From: Gemmatimonadaceae bacterium
GTDB taxonomy: Bacteria; Gemmatimonadota; Gemmatimonadetes; Gemmatimonadales; Gemmatimonadaceae
Length of the DNA stretch: 63,868 nucleotides
Assembly: GCA_014379205.1 (NCBI GenBank)
Contig: JACMME010000194.1
Span: forward strand, 1-63,868
Direction: 5' to 3'
Part shown: positions 8,148-17,121 of the stretch, in pieces
How positions within the stretch are numbered: position 1 is the first letter of the stretch
How the letters are laid out: every line of letters starts with the position of its first letter
The notes under the pieces: generated by a model
The model's input: only the letters and a program-made list of their open reading frames with translations
What the model was told of the DNA's origin: nothing
The model's database searches: none
Position numbers and translations under genes: made by a program

Positions 8148-9854
8148 CTACAACCGTAACCGGCCGCCTATCGTAACGGTGTACGCTCGATACTCAGCTT
8201 CGGTCAACGCTGTCGGCGAAGCAACATTCGCGAAGCCGCAAGCAAGCCGCCATTCGAATCCTGGAGTTGGCGCATATCTGATCGATGCAGAGACGCGTTG
8301 CGCCAGTCGGGACGAGCTTGTTTCACCGAGCGCCACGTCCTGGCCGTCGCGCACGACGCTGCGCGCTCCGAACCGAATACTTTGCCTGCCTACACCGGCT
8401 TCAGCACTCATGCCCCAGCCAAGATCGCCGCCTGCGCGAACTCCGGTCGAAGCCTCAACCAGAGTGTACCGCCGCGGAGCGAAGTACCCGTCGCCGGTGG
8501 TAGAGTCATAGCCAAAGGTGCGCGCTCCAGCACCTATCGTGAATGCGCGACTCATGCGCCAGCGAAGTACGCTTGATCCGGAAAGTCTCCGATTCGGGGT
8601 GAGCGCTTCGCCGTTGAGTACTGCATAGCCCGCTCCTCCGGAAAGCGACACCCGCGAAGCCAGCGCCAGATCATAATCCGCATTTAGTTCGGAAGTCATG
8701 ATCCGTCGTGCAATCAGGGCAGCAGTCTCGTCAAAGGGCAGGCGGGAGGCAGCGAGACCCAGTGTAAGCTGTTGTGTCGGACGCAGCGTCAGTGACGCGG
8801 CGACCGCGAAATGAGTTGAGGGTGGTACGCTGGCGATTTCTCCGGAATTTGACGAAAGCCGGGTTGCACCTGCTTCGGCACGTACTCTCCAGGTGGCCGC
8901 GTGAGGAGCCCATTGGGCAAGGGCGCGCGCACCGAATGATTCCCCCGAGAGAAGGCCGAAGCTCGCGTGGCGATAACTACCAGCCGCCGACATGCGACCG
9001 TTCCACGGAGGTGTGAACCCTGCGGTCGCCATATACAGCGTGGCCCTGTTGCGGTCGTTATCACTGGTGCTCATGACGCTGGACTCGAACGACGGAGAAA
9101 TCTCGGCGTCCACCCAGCGAAGCTGTGCGCGAGCATCAGCGTAGGTTGAATCGGAATGCAGGGCCATGCGCAAGTTTTCGCGCGCAGCATGCGGTCTGCC
9201 CGTCCAGCGTTGTACCTGGGCAAGGCCCGTCAGTGCTTCGGCGTCCGTCGGATTTTTCTCCAGGACACCACGCCAAAGCTTTTCCGCGCGGCTGAGATCG
9301 CCACGCCATCCCGTCAAACGCGCGACTCCCTTCGCGGCGTCAATATTCCAGGACGCACCCAGTAGCGAAATGTATGCGCGCTCTGCCTCGTCCATCCGGC
9401 CAGCCCAAGCCAGCGTCTGCGCCCTTCCAAGGGCAGCCGAAACGAGCATTGGGGAGATAGCGAGAATGCTGTCGTATTCCGTGATCGCGGCGGCGAAGCG
9501 AGATGCCCACGCAAGCGTTCGCGCCAGCGCAATTCGCCCTTCGAGGTCGGAAGGCTCGAGCCGACGGTAGACACCGAAGAGGCGAATTGCCTCGGCCAGG
9601 GAGTCTTTCCACGAAAGCAGAGTCGCGAGACGAAAAACGGCGTGCGACGCGCCTGCGGTATCCTCGCTGACAACGCCCCGGTATGCGTTCAGTGCCGCGT
9701 TGTGATTGCCCGCATCCCAGGCAGCGTCAGCAGCGGCAATCGCCTGTGACCTGGTCATCTCGCGTTGCGCCGAGGACGTTCCCGCAAACCCGCACAGAGT
9801 TAGAATGGTCGTAGTGGCGATGCATACGAGACGAGAAGGCGTGCGACTGTGCAT
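8148..9854 (-). CDS. YaiO-like outer-membrane protein: N-terminal TPR, C-terminal beta-barrel
   Basis: 568 aa from ATG 9854. A signal peptide ending near TSSAQ (about residues 8-32) follows this start; the frame stays open upstream only across repeat tract B. TPR-like helices run from about 35 to 270 (repeated AxxAA and ALTGLAQVQRW-type segments). The last 290 residues alternate hydrophobic and polar residues with Gly/aromatic turns and end ...TIGGRLRL, as outer-membrane barrels do. This is the YaiO architecture; in E. coli yaiO lies near yaiP, which encodes a GT2 protein. It is convergent with the TPR/GH gene. Probable role is export of the polymer across the outer membrane. Confidence 0.75.
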   Translation of the reverse strand: MHSRTPSRLVCIATTTILTLCGFAGTSSAQREMTRSQAIAAADAAWDAGNHNAALNAYRGVVSEDTAGASHAVFRLATLLSWKDSLAEAIRLFGVYRRLEPSDLEGRIALARTLAWASRFAAAITEYDSILAISPMLVSAALGRAQTLAWAGRMDEAERAYISLLGASWNIDAAKGVARLTGWRGDLSRAEKLWRGVLEKNPTDAEALTGLAQVQRWTGRPHAARENLRMALHSDSTYADARAQLRWVDAEISPSFESSVMSTSDNDRNRATLYMATAGFTPPWNGRMSAAGSYRHASFGLLSGESFGARALAQWAPHAATWRVRAEAGATRLSSNSGEIASVPPSTHFAVAASLTLRPTQQLTLGLAASRLPFDETAALIARRIMTSELNADYDLALASRVSLSGGAGYAVLNGEALTPNRRLSGSSVLRWRMSRAFTIGAGARTFGYDSTTGDGYFAPRRYTLVEASTGVRAGGDLGWGMSAEAGVGRQSIRFGARSVVRDGQDVALGETSSSRLAQRVSASIRYAPTPGFEWRLACGFANVASPTALTEAEYRAYTVTIGGRLRL

Positions 9855-9952
9855 TTTGGATGTACACGGGAAGCCGAAGCGCGGCGGTCGAAGTTCCACC
9901 ATACTCAAGACGCGCCATGGAGTGAGAAGAAACGGCAGAAAGGCGGTGATCA

Positions 9953-10081
9953 GGGACCAGGAACCAGGAACCAGGAACCAGGGGCCGGACGCGCTTGATG
10001 ATCCCGCCATGTTCCTCAGTCCGCACTTCGCAATCGCCCTCGTTCGTGGCCCCTGGTTCCTGGTTCCTGGTCCCTGGTCTT
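9953..10081. repeat. Heptamer-phased inverted pair B (GGAACCA / TGGTTCC)
   Basis: The left arm (9953-9987) holds five 7-nt units, mostly GGAACCA. The right arm (about 10048-10081) holds the complementary TGGTTCC units. About 30 bases pair nearly perfectly across a 60-nt spacer. It lies in the 263-bp gap between the divergent starts of the YaiO-like gene and ampG. No other feature was recognised in that gap. Confidence 0.85.
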
Positions 10082-10117
10082 GAGTAATACGTTCGCAATC
10101 CGTTTATCCTTTCCTTC

Positions 10118-11332
10118 ATGCCGCGCTCCAAGCTCTTCTGGATTGCCATTTTGTACTTCTCGTCAGGCTTCCCGTTCGGCCTGATCAACAATCTTCTGCC
10201 CGCCTATCTGCGCGCCGAAGGGGCGTCGCTTCCCTTCATCGGGAGGTTGGTATCGGCGGTTGGCCTGGCGTGGACATTCAAATTCCTCTGGGCATGGCTC
10301 GTCGACCGGTTTGCGACGCGGAAAAAGTGGGTGATCGCCTGCCAGACAGGTCTGACCGCTGTCACGCTCGCGCTGGTCACTGCCGATCCTGTTCACGCGC
10401 CCGCGTATCTCGCAGTGCTGTTGGTAGCCTTGGCGCTGCTCTCCGCTACCCAGGACATCGCAATCGATGCGTACACCATAGAGCTCCTTGACGAGCGAGA
10501 GATGGGGCCGGCAAACGGCATGCGCGTTACCGCGTACCGGGTGGCGCTCATAGCAGCCGGCGGCCTGGTCCTCTCGCTGGCAGGCCTGACGAACTGGACC
10601 ACTGCGTTCGTGGCTGGAGCCGCGATCATGCTGCTGTTGACGCTTATTACGCTCCGCGTGCCTTCCAGGGCGCGTACCGCTGTCATCCAGCCTGTCTGGC
10701 AGTCCTTCTCCGAGCCGCTAAGGCGACTGTTCGCGCAGCCGGGAATGTGGGCCGGCATTCTGTTCATCATCACGTTCAAGTTCGGTGACTTCGCGATGCT
10801 CCCAATGGTGAACCCCTTTTGGGTAGATCGCGGTTTCAGCCCTCAGCAGATCGGCGTTATGACGGGTACAGTCGGTATGCTGGCGACAATCGCTGGCGCT
10901 CTCACCGGCGGGTTCCTGACAGCGCGACTCGGGACTTTTCGCGCGCTCTGGATGCTCGGGCTGGTACAGGCGCTGTCCAACCTCGGTTACTACGTGGCCT
11001 CGCTCCTCGAGCCTTCGCTAATGGTTGGATACGGGGCGGTAATCGTCGAGCAGTTCACCGCCGGACTCGGAACCGCGGCTTTTCTCACTTTCATGATGTC
11101 CATCTGCGACAAGCGCTACGCGGCAATGCAGTACGCTCTCCTCTCAGCTGCTTACGGATTGGGACGAACGCTGGTGGGATACTTTTCCGGAGATCTCGCG
11201 CAAAACCTCGGCTACTCGAGCTACTTCCTCGTCACGTTCGCGCTCGCGTTTCCGGCGTTTGCCCTGCTGCCCTTCGTGAAGCGATTGAAGAGAAATGCAG
11301 TCAGCGTCGAGGAAAACGGCTCAATCGCCTAG
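10118..11332 (+). CDS. ampG: AmpG-family muropeptide permease (MFS)
   Basis: 404 aa with about 12 transmembrane helices. The signature ATQDIAIDAYTIELL (about 109-123) and the opening FWIAILYFSSGFPFGL match the AmpG/PAT branch of the major facilitator superfamily. AmpG imports GlcNAc-anhydroMurNAc peptides from the periplasm for recycling. The nearby minus-strand nagZ, anmK and murQ genes process that substrate, which supports the call. The protein is shorter than E. coli AmpG (about 490 aa) and lacks its C-terminal helices, as many AmpG homologues do. No ampC or ampR homologue is adjacent. Confidence 0.88.
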   Translation: MPRSKLFWIAILYFSSGFPFGLINNLLPAYLRAEGASLPFIGRLVSAVGLAWTFKFLWAWLVDRFATRKKWVIACQTGLTAVTLALVTADPVHAPAYLAVLLVALALLSATQDIAIDAYTIELLDEREMGPANGMRVTAYRVALIAAGGLVLSLAGLTNWTTAFVAGAAIMLLLTLITLRVPSRARTAVIQPVWQSFSEPLRRLFAQPGMWAGILFIITFKFGDFAMLPMVNPFWVDRGFSPQQIGVMTGTVGMLATIAGALTGGFLTARLGTFRALWMLGLVQALSNLGYYVASLLEPSLMVGYGAVIVEQFTAGLGTAAFLTFMMSICDKRYAAMQYALLSAAYGLGRTLVGYFSGDLAQNLGYSSYFLVTFALAFPAFALLPFVKRLKRNAVSVEENGSIA

Positions 11333-11412
11333 CTAAAGAGGGCGCATTCAAGGGATTTGATCCTTTTCGCACTAAACAACGGAAACCGTTGGACCACTGG
11401 TCAACTCGCTGG

Positions 11413-11503
11413 CAACCGCGCACCGAGCACCGTGCTGCGCCTACCGCGCACCGAGCACCGCGCTGTTCCAACCGCGCACCAGGCACCGAGCACCGGGCAC
11501 CGT
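11413..11503. repeat. Heptamer-phased repeat tract C (GCACCGN units)
   Basis: Thirteen 7-nt units fit exactly, mostly GCACCGN, with periodic CAACCGC and GCTG-type interruptions that give a higher-order repeat of about four units. It is the reverse-complement family of tract A. The tract ends 4 nt from the stop codon of the minus-strand DUF2214 gene, in the gap where ampG converges on it. Confidence 0.85.
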
Positions 11504-11507
11504 TCAA

Positions 11508-11972
11508 TTATCCTCGCGAACCGAATCCACGCGCCATCGACACCGCCAGAAAAACCATGAGAACAACTAGCGTCGCTTCCACGTGACTGATTGTGGCAAT
11601 GCGTCGCGCAACCTTCGCTGAAAACACTGTCTCCGGAGACTCGCCGCGGCCAACTTCCCTCCGCCAACGCCCGAGCGTGATTGCGGCCCACAGCTCGAGT
11701 GCCAGTATCACCACCAACAATGCCATCTTGGTGAGAAAGAGATGGTTGGAAAAGTAGAAGCCGACCGTTTTCTCAGTCTCGCCAAACACCCGCCAGAGTC
11801 CCGTCGAAATCCACAGGGCAGCGGCAATGCCCCAAAGCAAGTCCGCGCGAAAGATCCGTCGCAGTGATTCGCGAGTCGGCGACTCGCGAAGTGCCGTTCC
11901 GCGAGCCAACACCGAGCTAAGTCCGATTCCGAGCGCAATGAGATGCAGCGCCGCGAGTGTGATTCGTAGCAT
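11508..11972 (-). CDS. DUF2214-family integral membrane protein
   Basis: 154 aa with about four transmembrane helices (near 1-20, 45-62, 75-98 and 128-148). The opening LAALHLIALGIGLSSVLARG, the motif DLLWGIAAALWISTGLWR and the central FYFSNHLFLTKMALLV match the DUF2214 family. Its function is unknown. It converges with ampG across repeat tract C and is separated from the methyltransferase upstream of it (12116) by 143 bp with no recognisable feature. Confidence 0.75.
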   Translation of the reverse strand: MLRITLAALHLIALGIGLSSVLARGTALRESPTRESLRRIFRADLLWGIAAALWISTGLWRVFGETEKTVGFYFSNHLFLTKMALLVVILALELWAAITLGRWRREVGRGESPETVFSAKVARRIATISHVEATLVVLMVFLAVSMARGFGSRG

Positions 11973-12115
11973 TAGCGAAACTTAAGCGAACTCCGCCGTC
12001 AATAGCATGAAACGGAAATTTCGGCGTAGCAACAAGTCTCAAACACGAACGCAGCACAGAAAGGTGACGCGGAAGCAGCGAGTATCTGCAATGCGGGCGC
12101 CATGCCTGGATTTGC

Positions 12116-12829
12116 TCAGCTCCTCTCGAAGACGAACTGCATCCGCGGTTGCTCCGCGGTAGGCGGCACTTCCTCCCGAAATTCCGAGCACGCCACCATG
12201 CAGCGCAAGTCGTGTCTGGCGGCGAGCTCAAGGAGCTCCGAAGGCGTGTATACCTGCCACTCATAGACATCGCTTGCACTGGTGGTATCGTACTGAAGTC
12301 GCACTGTAAGGCGGTTGCCAACCATGGATTTTGACTCTGCGACATTCTGGCCGCCTCTCTCGAAAGTGCGCATGCCCTGGCGCCGCTCAAAGAACTCCCG
12401 GTGATACAGATCGATGATGAAGCGTCCGCCGCTTCTGAGTTTCGAGCTGATCAATCCGAGAATGGCAGCGTTGGTCGCCTCATCGAAATGACCAAAGCTC
12501 TGCCAGAGGTTGAGCACGGCATCGAACTCCCCCGGCACATCCGCCAAGCGCCGCATGTCGAGCTCCAGGTATTGTGCACGCGGCTGTTGACTATCTCGAG
12601 CTGTTGCGAGCGCTACTCTATTGCTGTCGATGCCCAGAACGTCGTACCCGAGTGCGGCCAGCAGCCGCGCGTGCCGGCCAGTACCGCAGCACAAATCGAC
12701 TATCCGCTCATACGACGGCTGCGGGAGCTGCCGCTCGATGAACGCGATCTCCAACTCCAGCCCTGGCGGAGGCGACGTGCCGAGGAAAAGTGCGAACCAT
12801 TCAGCGGAGTATTCGTTGGAAGCGTGCAC
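12116..12829 (-). CDS. Class I SAM-dependent methyltransferase
   Basis: 237 aa with a Rossmann SAM-binding fold. Motif I is VDLCCGTGRHARLL (about 43-56), followed by the acidic end of strand 2 in VLGIDSN. The motif FDAVLNLWQSFGHF corresponds to motif IV of the Methyltransf_25/31 type. The substrate is not evident. It follows nagZ by 21 bp on the same strand, so it is probably the last gene of the anhydro-muropeptide recycling operon, though a link to cell-wall metabolism is only contextual. Confidence 0.8.
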   Translation of the reverse strand: MHASNEYSAEWFALFLGTSPPPGLELEIAFIERQLPQPSYERIVDLCCGTGRHARLLAALGYDVLGIDSNRVALATARDSQQPRAQYLELDMRRLADVPGEFDAVLNLWQSFGHFDEATNAAILGLISSKLRSGGRFIIDLYHREFFERRQGMRTFERGGQNVAESKSMVGNRLTVRLQYDTTSASDVYEWQVYTPSELLELAARHDLRCMVACSEFREEVPPTAEQPRMQFVFERS

Positions 12830-12850
12830 TGGTTGATTACGTGCGATGCC

Positions 12851-14308
12851 TCACACTGCGACGGACGCCCGGCTCAGCCACCTTGCCGCGGCTTGCTGCA
12901 TCACAGACTCCCCGCCCCACGCGCTTACAACCGTATTCGCGCCTGGAATCTCCTGCGCCAGCCGTGGGTGACTAAACTGGATCACTAGCGAGTTCGGAAC
13001 GGCGCCGCAGATGCGTTCGACTTTCTCGCGCGTCTCAGTTGAGTAGCCAGGCCGGCCCTTCCATGATCGTATGTCGCCGAAGAGGGCCACAACCGCGCTA
13101 GTCGCACCGTTGCTGGCACCGTCTACCCGCCTCGCATGCACTCCGCCCACCGCTAGCGCCTCGAAGAAAGGCTCCCGGGAGGGAGCCGGATAAGGACCGC
13201 CAAGATCGTCGTCGACAACGACTATCTCGAGCGGAGAGGCCAACGGTTTTGGAGTTCCGCGAACTACATGAACGACCCGGTCAGCGATGCGCGCTCCCCA
13301 GGCGATGTCCGTGGGTGCAGGCTTGCGATATTCATTCGGCGGAGACGCCCACTGCGCCCACTTGAGACGCCGCCGCAGCGACTGCGCCAGGCGGTCAGCT
13401 TCGATCATCTCATCTTGCAAAGCGCGCTCCATTGCTTCAGCCACGGCTTTCATGTCCGTCGGATACAGCAGTAGGTCGCAACCGGCGTTGAAAGCGCGTA
13501 TAGCTGCTTCGCTTTCACTTTGCCCCACCAGAATCCCTTCCATGATCATCGCGTCGGTCACGATCAAGCCGTCGAACTTGAATTGCTGCCGCAGAAACCA
13601 GTGCAGCAGCTCGCGCGACAACGTCGCTGGTGCGCCACTTGGATCGAGCGATGGAAATGAGATGTGAGCGGTCATAATGGACGCGACACCCGCGGCCACC
13701 GCCGCTTTGAACGGCAGGAGGTCCGTCTCCATGAGCTCGCGCTTTGAGGCAGTCACGACTGGCAATCCTGCGTGCGAATCCGTCCGCGTGCGTCCGTGAC
13801 CGGGGAAATGCTTCGCGCACGCAAGCACGCCCTCCGACTGGCATGCGCTGATCCATTCGGTAGCCAGCGCAGCCACCTTCCTGGGATCGCTGCCCAGCGA
13901 ACGGGTGCCGATTATCGGATTCTCAGGCACGATGTCGAGATCGCACACCGGCGCATAGTCCCAGTTGACGCCAAGCGTGCGCGCTTCACGCGCGGTCAGC
14001 CTTGCCGCCTTTCGAATGGCGTCCACATCTCCGAGCGAAGCAATTGCCGCAAGGGGTGGTAGTCCGGTTGCCCCGGCGAACTGCTGTCCCGCGCCGCGCT
14101 CCATGTCGGCGGCGATGAGAAGCGGGATTCGCGACCGGCGCCGCAAGTCCTTGGTCAGTACCCGGACAGCCTCCTGCTCGCCACCAAAGAGAATGAAGCC
14201 CCCGACACCGAGCTCCAACGCGAGATCTATGCGTTCGCTCTCACCGCCGTAGCCGCGCGCTGGATCCCATCGAAGAGCTGGAAGAAGCAGTTGTGCGACA
14301 TCGCTCAT
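12851..14308 (-). CDS. nagZ: NagZ-type beta-N-acetylglucosaminidase (glycoside hydrolase family 3)
   Basis: 485 aa from ATG 14308, which overlaps the anmK stop (ATGA). The frame stays open upstream but there it only shadows anmK. The GH3 domain (about 1-330) has the KHFPGHGRTRTDSH loop with the His/Asp acid-base dyad typical of NagZ, and the nucleophile Asp in LIVTDAMIM. A C-terminal region (about 340-485) is present, as in longer GH3 enzymes. It removes GlcNAc from GlcNAc-anhydroMurNAc (peptides) in the cytosol. No signal peptide is seen, consistent with action on AmpG-imported substrate. Confidence 0.88.
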   Translation of the reverse strand: MSDVAQLLLPALRWDPARGYGGESERIDLALELGVGGFILFGGEQEAVRVLTKDLRRRSRIPLLIAADMERGAGQQFAGATGLPPLAAIASLGDVDAIRKAARLTAREARTLGVNWDYAPVCDLDIVPENPIIGTRSLGSDPRKVAALATEWISACQSEGVLACAKHFPGHGRTRTDSHAGLPVVTASKRELMETDLLPFKAAVAAGVASIMTAHISFPSLDPSGAPATLSRELLHWFLRQQFKFDGLIVTDAMIMEGILVGQSESEAAIRAFNAGCDLLLYPTDMKAVAEAMERALQDEMIEADRLAQSLRRRLKWAQWASPPNEYRKPAPTDIAWGARIADRVVHVVRGTPKPLASPLEIVVVDDDLGGPYPAPSREPFFEALAVGGVHARRVDGASNGATSAVVALFGDIRSWKGRPGYSTETREKVERICGAVPNSLVIQFSHPRLAQEIPGANTVVSAWGGESVMQQAAARWLSRASVAV

Positions 14309-15450
14309 GCCGGAGTCCATTTCCCAAGGATTCGCGCTCCACGCGCGCCCGTGGCGCCAGGAACGTTGCCGGATCTTTTCGTCATGTGAAGATAGCCCAG
14401 CAACGCGAACGCCACGGCTTCCTTGGCCTCGCCGTCGAAGAAGAGATTGTCGAAAAGCAGCGCACGCTTCGGGGCAATCGCCGCGGCTATCGCGTCCACG
14501 AGCGCCGGATTTTTCGCACCCCCGCCCGACAATACCGATTCTTCCACTCCCGCCGGGACCCACTTCCGGTACGCGTCTCCAATGCTTCGCGCGGTGAGGG
14601 ACACCGCCGTTGCGACGATGTCCGCATCCGTCGCCTGGGGTGAAACACTCCGGCACGAGGCCATGAAGCGCTCGATGTAGCTGGAACTGAAGAGCTCCCG
14701 CCCCGTGGACTTGGGGGGCTCCGCGGTAAAGAACGGGTCTTCCAGCATCTGCAGCACTACCGGCTCGATGGCATTGCCGTTGCGCGCAAGCTTGCCATCG
14801 ATGTCGTAGGCTGTGCCGGGAACCAGCGCGCGCGTAACCCCATCAATCACTGCCACACCAGGGCCCGTGTCGAATGCGCGCATACCATCAAACATTCCTC
14901 CAGGCGGAACAATGGTCACATTTCCTATTCCGCCGATGTTCTGCAGTGCCCTGCTGCGGGTTGCGTGTGAGAAAAGCAGGGCGTCGGCAATCGAGACGAG
15001 AGGAGCTCCCTGCCCTCCAGCGGCGACATCGCGCACTCGAAAATCACCAACCACCGGCACTCCGACACGCTCGGCAATCACTGCTGCTTCACCGAGCTGC
15101 CAGGTAGAATGTCCTGGTTCATGCCACAGCGTCTGCCCGTGCGAGGCGATTGCAGCAACATCACCCCTGCCAAGGCGGAACTTTCGCATCACCTCGAGCG
15201 CTGCCTCCGCAAGCCATCCGCCAAGATCGAAGCTGAGACGGCAATACTCACGCGCATCGCCCCCGCGCATTGCTTCGAGCAAGCGCTCGCGCTGCGCTGG
15301 TTCGTATGGAAACGAGATAAATCCAAGCAGCTCCGCGGACACGACGCCATTCGCCATATCGCTGAATCGCGCAGCCGCGGCTGAGATGCCGTCGAGCGAC
15401 GTGCCCGACATCAGGCCAACGATGGTAGTCGTTCCGGGTTCGGCGCTCAC
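14305..15450 (-). CDS. anmK: Anhydro-N-acetylmuramic acid kinase
   Basis: 381 aa, normal for the family. The N-terminal GLMSGTSLDGI motif is diagnostic of AnmK, and internal motifs IASHGQTLWHEP, NIGGIGNV and FDTGPGVAVID are the sugar- and ATP-binding segments of the ASKHA fold. It phosphorylates and hydrolyses 1,6-anhydroMurNAc to MurNAc-6-phosphate, the substrate of MurQ. The start overlaps the murQ stop by 4 bp and its stop overlaps the nagZ start, so murQ-anmK-nagZ form one tightly coupled operon. Confidence 0.93.
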   Translation of the reverse strand: MSAEPGTTTIVGLMSGTSLDGISAAAARFSDMANGVVSAELLGFISFPYEPAQRERLLEAMRGGDAREYCRLSFDLGGWLAEAALEVMRKFRLGRGDVAAIASHGQTLWHEPGHSTWQLGEAAVIAERVGVPVVGDFRVRDVAAGGQGAPLVSIADALLFSHATRSRALQNIGGIGNVTIVPPGGMFDGMRAFDTGPGVAVIDGVTRALVPGTAYDIDGKLARNGNAIEPVVLQMLEDPFFTAEPPKSTGRELFSSSYIERFMASCRSVSPQATDADIVATAVSLTARSIGDAYRKWVPAGVEESVLSGGGAKNPALVDAIAAAIAPKRALLFDNLFFDGEAKEAVAFALLGYLHMTKRSGNVPGATGARGARILGKWTPA

Positions 15451-16370
15451 GCTACGGGCGGCGGATCGTCTCCAACCACGCGGCGAATCACACCCCCCGC
15501 TTCCGCGAGCGCGGTCTCAGCCTGCTCCCGGGTAGCACCGAGCTTCTGCATGACGAGCGCAGTCTTGACGCTTCCTCCGGCACTGTCGAGAAACTGGCGC
15601 GCTTCAGGGCGCTCCACCCCTGAGACCTCCATTATGATGCGCTCGCTGCGGTCTTTGAGCTTGTCGTTCGTCGCACGCAGATCGATCATCAGATTTCCGT
15701 ACGTCTTACCCATGCGGATCATGGCTCCAGTGGTGATCATGTTGAGCACCAGCTTGGTGGCAGTACCCGCCTTCATACGCGTGGAGCCGGTGACGACTTC
15801 AGGTCCCGTTATCGGAAGTATGGCGACGTCAACCATATCCAACACCTCTGGCGGAGGCGGTGAGCACGCAATGATTCCCGTGCTTGCGCCGAGCTCACGC
15901 GCGCGCTGGATGGCCGAGCGAACGTAAGGAGTCGTTCCGGATGCGGCGATTCCAATAACGAAGTCGATGTCGCGTACACCATGTTCATCGATATCGCGCC
16001 GGGCGCCGTCGGGGCGATCCTCCGCACCCTCCTGCGCGCGCGTGAGCGCGGGAAGGCCGCCGGCAATGATTCCCTGCACCATTTCGGGGTCCGTACCGAA
16101 AGTGGGGGGACACTCCGCGGCATCCAGCACGCCAAGCCGCCCGGAGGTTCCGGCTCCAACATAGAAGAGCCGGCCGCGGCGACGAAAAGTTTCCTCCGTT
16201 ATCTGGATTGCTCGAACAATTGCCTCACGCTGGGTAGCTACGACCAGGGGTACTGACTGATCCTCGGCGGTTATGAGGTCCACGATCTCTTCAGGAGACG
16301 CGAGGTCAATCGCGGCAGTGCGAGGATTACGCCGCTCGGTGACACGGGGATCGAGATGAGCTTTCGCCAC
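15447..16370 (-). CDS. murQ: N-acetylmuramic acid 6-phosphate etherase
   Basis: About 307 aa from the GTG at 16370, which gives the usual MurQ length and puts LDPRVTERRNP at residues 5-15. The frame remains open to 16502, but that extension has no family similarity. The SIS domain has GAGTSGRLGVLDAAECPPTF and later GIAASGTTPYV and GPEVVTGSTRMKAGTA, the sugar-phosphate loops of MurQ/GckR proteins. It cleaves the lactyl ether of MurNAc-6-P to give GlcNAc-6-P and lactate. First gene of the recycling operon, divergent from the outer-membrane protein gene with a 91-bp gap. Confidence 0.92.
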   Translation of the reverse strand: MAKAHLDPRVTERRNPRTAAIDLASPEEIVDLITAEDQSVPLVVATQREAIVRAIQITEETFRRRGRLFYVGAGTSGRLGVLDAAECPPTFGTDPEMVQGIIAGGLPALTRAQEGAEDRPDGARRDIDEHGVRDIDFVIGIAASGTTPYVRSAIQRARELGASTGIIACSPPPPEVLDMVDVAILPITGPEVVTGSTRMKAGTATKLVLNMITTGAMIRMGKTYGNLMIDLRATNDKLKDRSERIIMEVSGVERPEARQFLDSAGGSVKTALVMQKLGATREQAETALAEAGGVIRRVVGDDPPPVA

Positions 16371-16461
16371 TAAATATCCGAAATTGTAGACACCTCGCCC
16401 TCGGTGTCGCGTGGTTGCGCGGACGGCTAACTTACCGGCGGCCGAACAGGAGTCGCAAGAT

Positions 16462-17121
16462 ATGCAGCGTGATCCGCTTCGACGATTGGTTTCTGGCATC
16501 ACAATCTTCAGTCTCGTTGCGGCGGCACCCGTTGCCGCTCAAATCCTGGAGCGCCCCGCCGCACGAGGTGAGCCCAGGTTATTCATATCGGCTGCCGCTG
16601 GCGTGCTGGACATCGCGACCATCGGGGATGCTGATGCAACATTGGATTTCGGCACAGGATTCGTGTACCGTGCTTCGGTGGAACACAGCCTTGGACGCGG
16701 ATCCGCCATCGGCGTCGCAGCGGCCCGTTCCCGCATTCCCCTCCGTGCGAGCAGCGACGTGCTGGAGCGTGTAGATGCTCACGCGACTGTTACTTCGATC
16801 ATGGCGTCCTTTCGTGGTGGAGGCGGCGTCGGGTTCCATCAGGTCTTCCTGGTTCAGGCGGGTGCGCTGCGCTTCACCGATATAGAGGCGGACGACGATA
16901 ACACCGTCATAAGTCGCGGCGGCAGCACCGACTTCGCCTTCTCGATTGGCGGCGGCTTCGGCTATGGAGTGAACGCACGCCTCACGATCGGACTCGTCCA
17001 GGAGCTGGGCCTCATCCTGCATCGCACCGAGGGATCCTCGAACAACTCCAGCAACTCGGCGCAGCAACGCATCACCCGCATCGGAGCAAGTTATGGATTT
17101 GGAACTGAGCGTCGTCGCTGA
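16462..17121 (+). CDS. Small outer-membrane beta-barrel protein, unassigned
   Basis: 219 aa from ATG 16462, preceded at 9 nt by AGGAG (16448-16452). A signal peptide is clear (RLVSGITIFSLVAAAPVAAQ, cleaved about residue 26). The mature part shows alternating beta-strand patterns, glycine-rich turns and the ending RIGASYGFGTERRR, as expected for a small barrel of the OmpA/OmpW or porin-like type. Its 3' end overlaps the ggt start by 29 bp, suggesting co-expression. Function unknown. Confidence 0.6.
   Translation: MQRDPLRRLVSGITIFSLVAAAPVAAQILERPAARGEPRLFISAAAGVLDIATIGDADATLDFGTGFVYRASVEHSLGRGSAIGVAAARSRIPLRASSDVLERVDAHATVTSIMASFRGGGGVGFHQVFLVQAGALRFTDIEADDDNTVISRGGSTDFAFSIGGGFGYGVNARLTIGLVQELGLILHRTEGSSNNSSNSAQQRITRIGASYGFGTERRR

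Noticed and set aside
9953-10081. CRISPR array or minisatellite
   Set aside because: Units are 7 nt with no spacers, and the arms are inverted, not direct. No cas genes are present.
14309-14656. Long N-terminal extension of nagZ
   Set aside because: It lies wholly inside anmK in another frame and has no GH3 similarity. The ATG at 14308 with ATGA overlap gives the normal nagZ start.
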